The translations under genes were made by a program, and so were the position numbers. This document shows, one piece after another, positions 62,811-64,000 of a DNA stretch of 64,000 bases (positions are counted from its first letter, which is position 1; every line of letters begins with the position of its first letter). This DNA is from Euglena gracilis (Eukaryota > Euglenida > Euglenophyceae > Euglenales): contig CP154955.1 in assembly GCA_039621445.1 (NCBI GenBank), positions 8,110,241 through 8,174,240 of the forward strand, in the 5' to 3' direction. Below the pieces are notes generated by a model, which saw only the letters and a list, made by a program, of their open reading frames with translations, made no database searches and was not told where the DNA came from.

Positions 62811-63857
62811 ATGCCAAAGATCACAAAGAATCCAAGGCCAGCGATGAAGGAGTGGGTGCACTTCACCACCATCAGCACTCGCCCTGACGGGATGAGGCTT
62901 GTTGTTAGGTGTCGGTATTGTCCGTGGCAGCGGGCCGCGCACGCGTCCCGCTGCGCCTCCCACTACTATCGCTTGCACTCCGGGGACGCGGCATCTTCAT
63001 CGTCATCTTGCTCGCAGTCCAGCAATGGGGAAGCTAGGTCATCATCTTCGTCATTGGTATCGTTCCGTCAGAGCAAGATGACGAGGTACAGTGACCGGTA
63101 TTCCGTGTCTTTTTTTTGTTGGTCCCCCGTCCTCATCACGTCCACAGGCCGCTGCAGCCCCGCTGGCAAAGAAGAACCTGGTTACCACCCCCCCCCCCCT
63201 AATTGACCGTGGGACCTCTCCACGGGACCCCCCTTTTGGTCAATTAGGGGGGGGTCAATTAGGGGGGGGGCGTCAATTAGGGGGGGTACCATGAATTAGG
63301 GGGTGCTTCAACACGGAAACCCCCCCGGGCAGTCAATTACCACCTCCCCCCCCTAATTGACCCCCCCCCTAATTGACCAAACGCCCCGGGGAATTTTTTT
63401 TCAACCCCCCCCTAATTGACTGTCCGGGGGGATTCCGTGCTGAAACACCCCCGAATTGACGGTACCCCCCCCCCTAATTGACCACCCCCCCCCTAATTGA
63501 ACCCCCCCCTAATTGACCAAAAGGGGGGTCCCGTGGAGAGGTCCCACGGTCAATTAGGGGGGGGGGTTGAAAAAATTTCCGCTGGGGCGTTTGGTCAATT
63601 AGGGGGGGGGTTCAATTAGGGGGGGAGGTGTTATCTTCAAGATTATGAGCAACGTATCCTATCGGTCTTTGGGCAGCAAGCACTTCCAGAATTTCATGCA
63701 AGTCTTACGATCTGATTTCAGGTGCAGAGGTCCCTGGTTCCTGTTTCCAAACCACTTTCCTCACAAGGTGCCGTGCAAGCCAACACTGCAGCAGCGTTTG
63801 GCCTCCATACATGCCAGAGTGATGGCAGATGTGAAGGACGAGCCATTCCTCCTGGAA
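62811..63857 (+). CDS. BED zinc-finger protein, hAT transposase-like N-terminus (runs off the window)
   Basis: Exon 1 (62811-63085, donor GTACAG) encodes MPKITKNPRPAMKEWVHFTT and, further on, MRLVVRCRYCPWQRAAHASR and CASHYYRLHSG. An aromatic residue, C-x2-C and H-x4-H in this order define a BED zinc finger, the DNA-binding domain that begins most hAT transposases. A serine-rich linker follows. Exon 2 (63722-63857, donor GTGAGA) keeps frame and reads KPTLQQRLASIHARVMADVK then DEPFLLE. An acceptor six bases further on (63728) would also keep frame. The catalytic part would lie beyond the window, so whether this is an active transposase or a host gene cannot be told. A foldback element sits in its first intron. 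Confidence 0.65.
63186..63567. mobile_element. 382-bp multi-level palindrome with TCAATTAGGGGG tips
   Basis: The left arm (63188-63251) runs C-run, TAATTGACCGTGGGACCTCT, CCACGGGACCCCCC, TTTTGGTCAATTAG and a G-run. The right arm (63501-63566) is its complete reverse complement, apparently without mismatch. Between them are five or six more inverted CCCCCCCTAATTGAC units and a GGAATTTTT/GGGGATTCCGTGCTGAA pair. It lies inside intron 1 of the BED-finger gene. Perfect arms suggest a very recent event. Confidence 0.7.
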
Positions 63858-64000
63858 GTGAGATGTGGGATGCGGGATGTGGGGCGATGTTGTGGGGTTT
63901 TGCGATTTGGGGTTTTCGCAAAGTCTGAGACCGGAGAAATTGCTCGTGGTCGTCCCAGATTCAGGCCAGCCGTTTTGTGGCCGTGGCTGCTGACTGGCCA

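Overview
This window looks like nuclear DNA of a microbial eukaryote with small GC-rich exons scattered through very long, repeat-filled introns. A euglenid close to Euglena gracilis is the best fit. The reasons are: (1) one 508-codon gene can be rebuilt from 18 exons, and only 4 of its 17 introns are GT-AG, while most of the others have no GT/AG and instead have imperfect inverted repeats at their two ends, as euglenid 'nonconventional' introns do; (2) three predicted start codons lie 6 to 26 bases after a strong pyrimidine-tract AG, as expected for spliced-leader trans-splicing; (3) there are interstitial TTAGGG repeats. The organism is an inference; the intron structure is read directly from the sequence.

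Layout. 1-4.3 kb: no convincing gene; a cluster of short palindromes. 5-13.6 kb (+): isolated exon-like blocks of one or more unrecognised genes, with foldback elements and a (ATGT)n array between them. 15.35-27.21 kb (+): a complete dihydropyrimidinase gene with all metal ligands present. 27.2-31.1 kb: intergenic DNA with one orphan exon. 31.15-36.15 kb (+): nine exons of threonine dehydratase, cut off before its C-terminus by an assembly gap at 36235-36247. 36.3-38.0 kb (-): two exons of another, incomplete gene. 41.13-57.67 kb (-): a dispersed gene for a secretory-pathway thioredoxin/PDI-like membrane protein (signal peptide, CPPC active site, C-terminal membrane helix). 61.0-61.15 kb (-): one exon resembling a SAM domain. 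62.8 kb to the end (+): the first two exons of a BED-zinc-finger (hAT transposase-like) gene that runs off the window.

The remaining sequence, which is most of the window, consists of microsatellites and at least a dozen foldback elements. Many share one architecture: a TACC or similar tip, a long C-run, a core, then the reverse complement ending in a G-run and GGTA. Individual neighbourhoods also carry their own private short palindrome, repeated many times (GAAGCG/CGCTTC, TTGCGCA/TGCGCAA, TTCACCGGTGAA).

Functionally, the two best genes are housekeeping enzymes of pyrimidine catabolism and isoleucine biosynthesis. They are not an operon and show no sign of joint function. The interest of the window lies in the intron types and in the transposon-like repeats that surround and possibly generate them.
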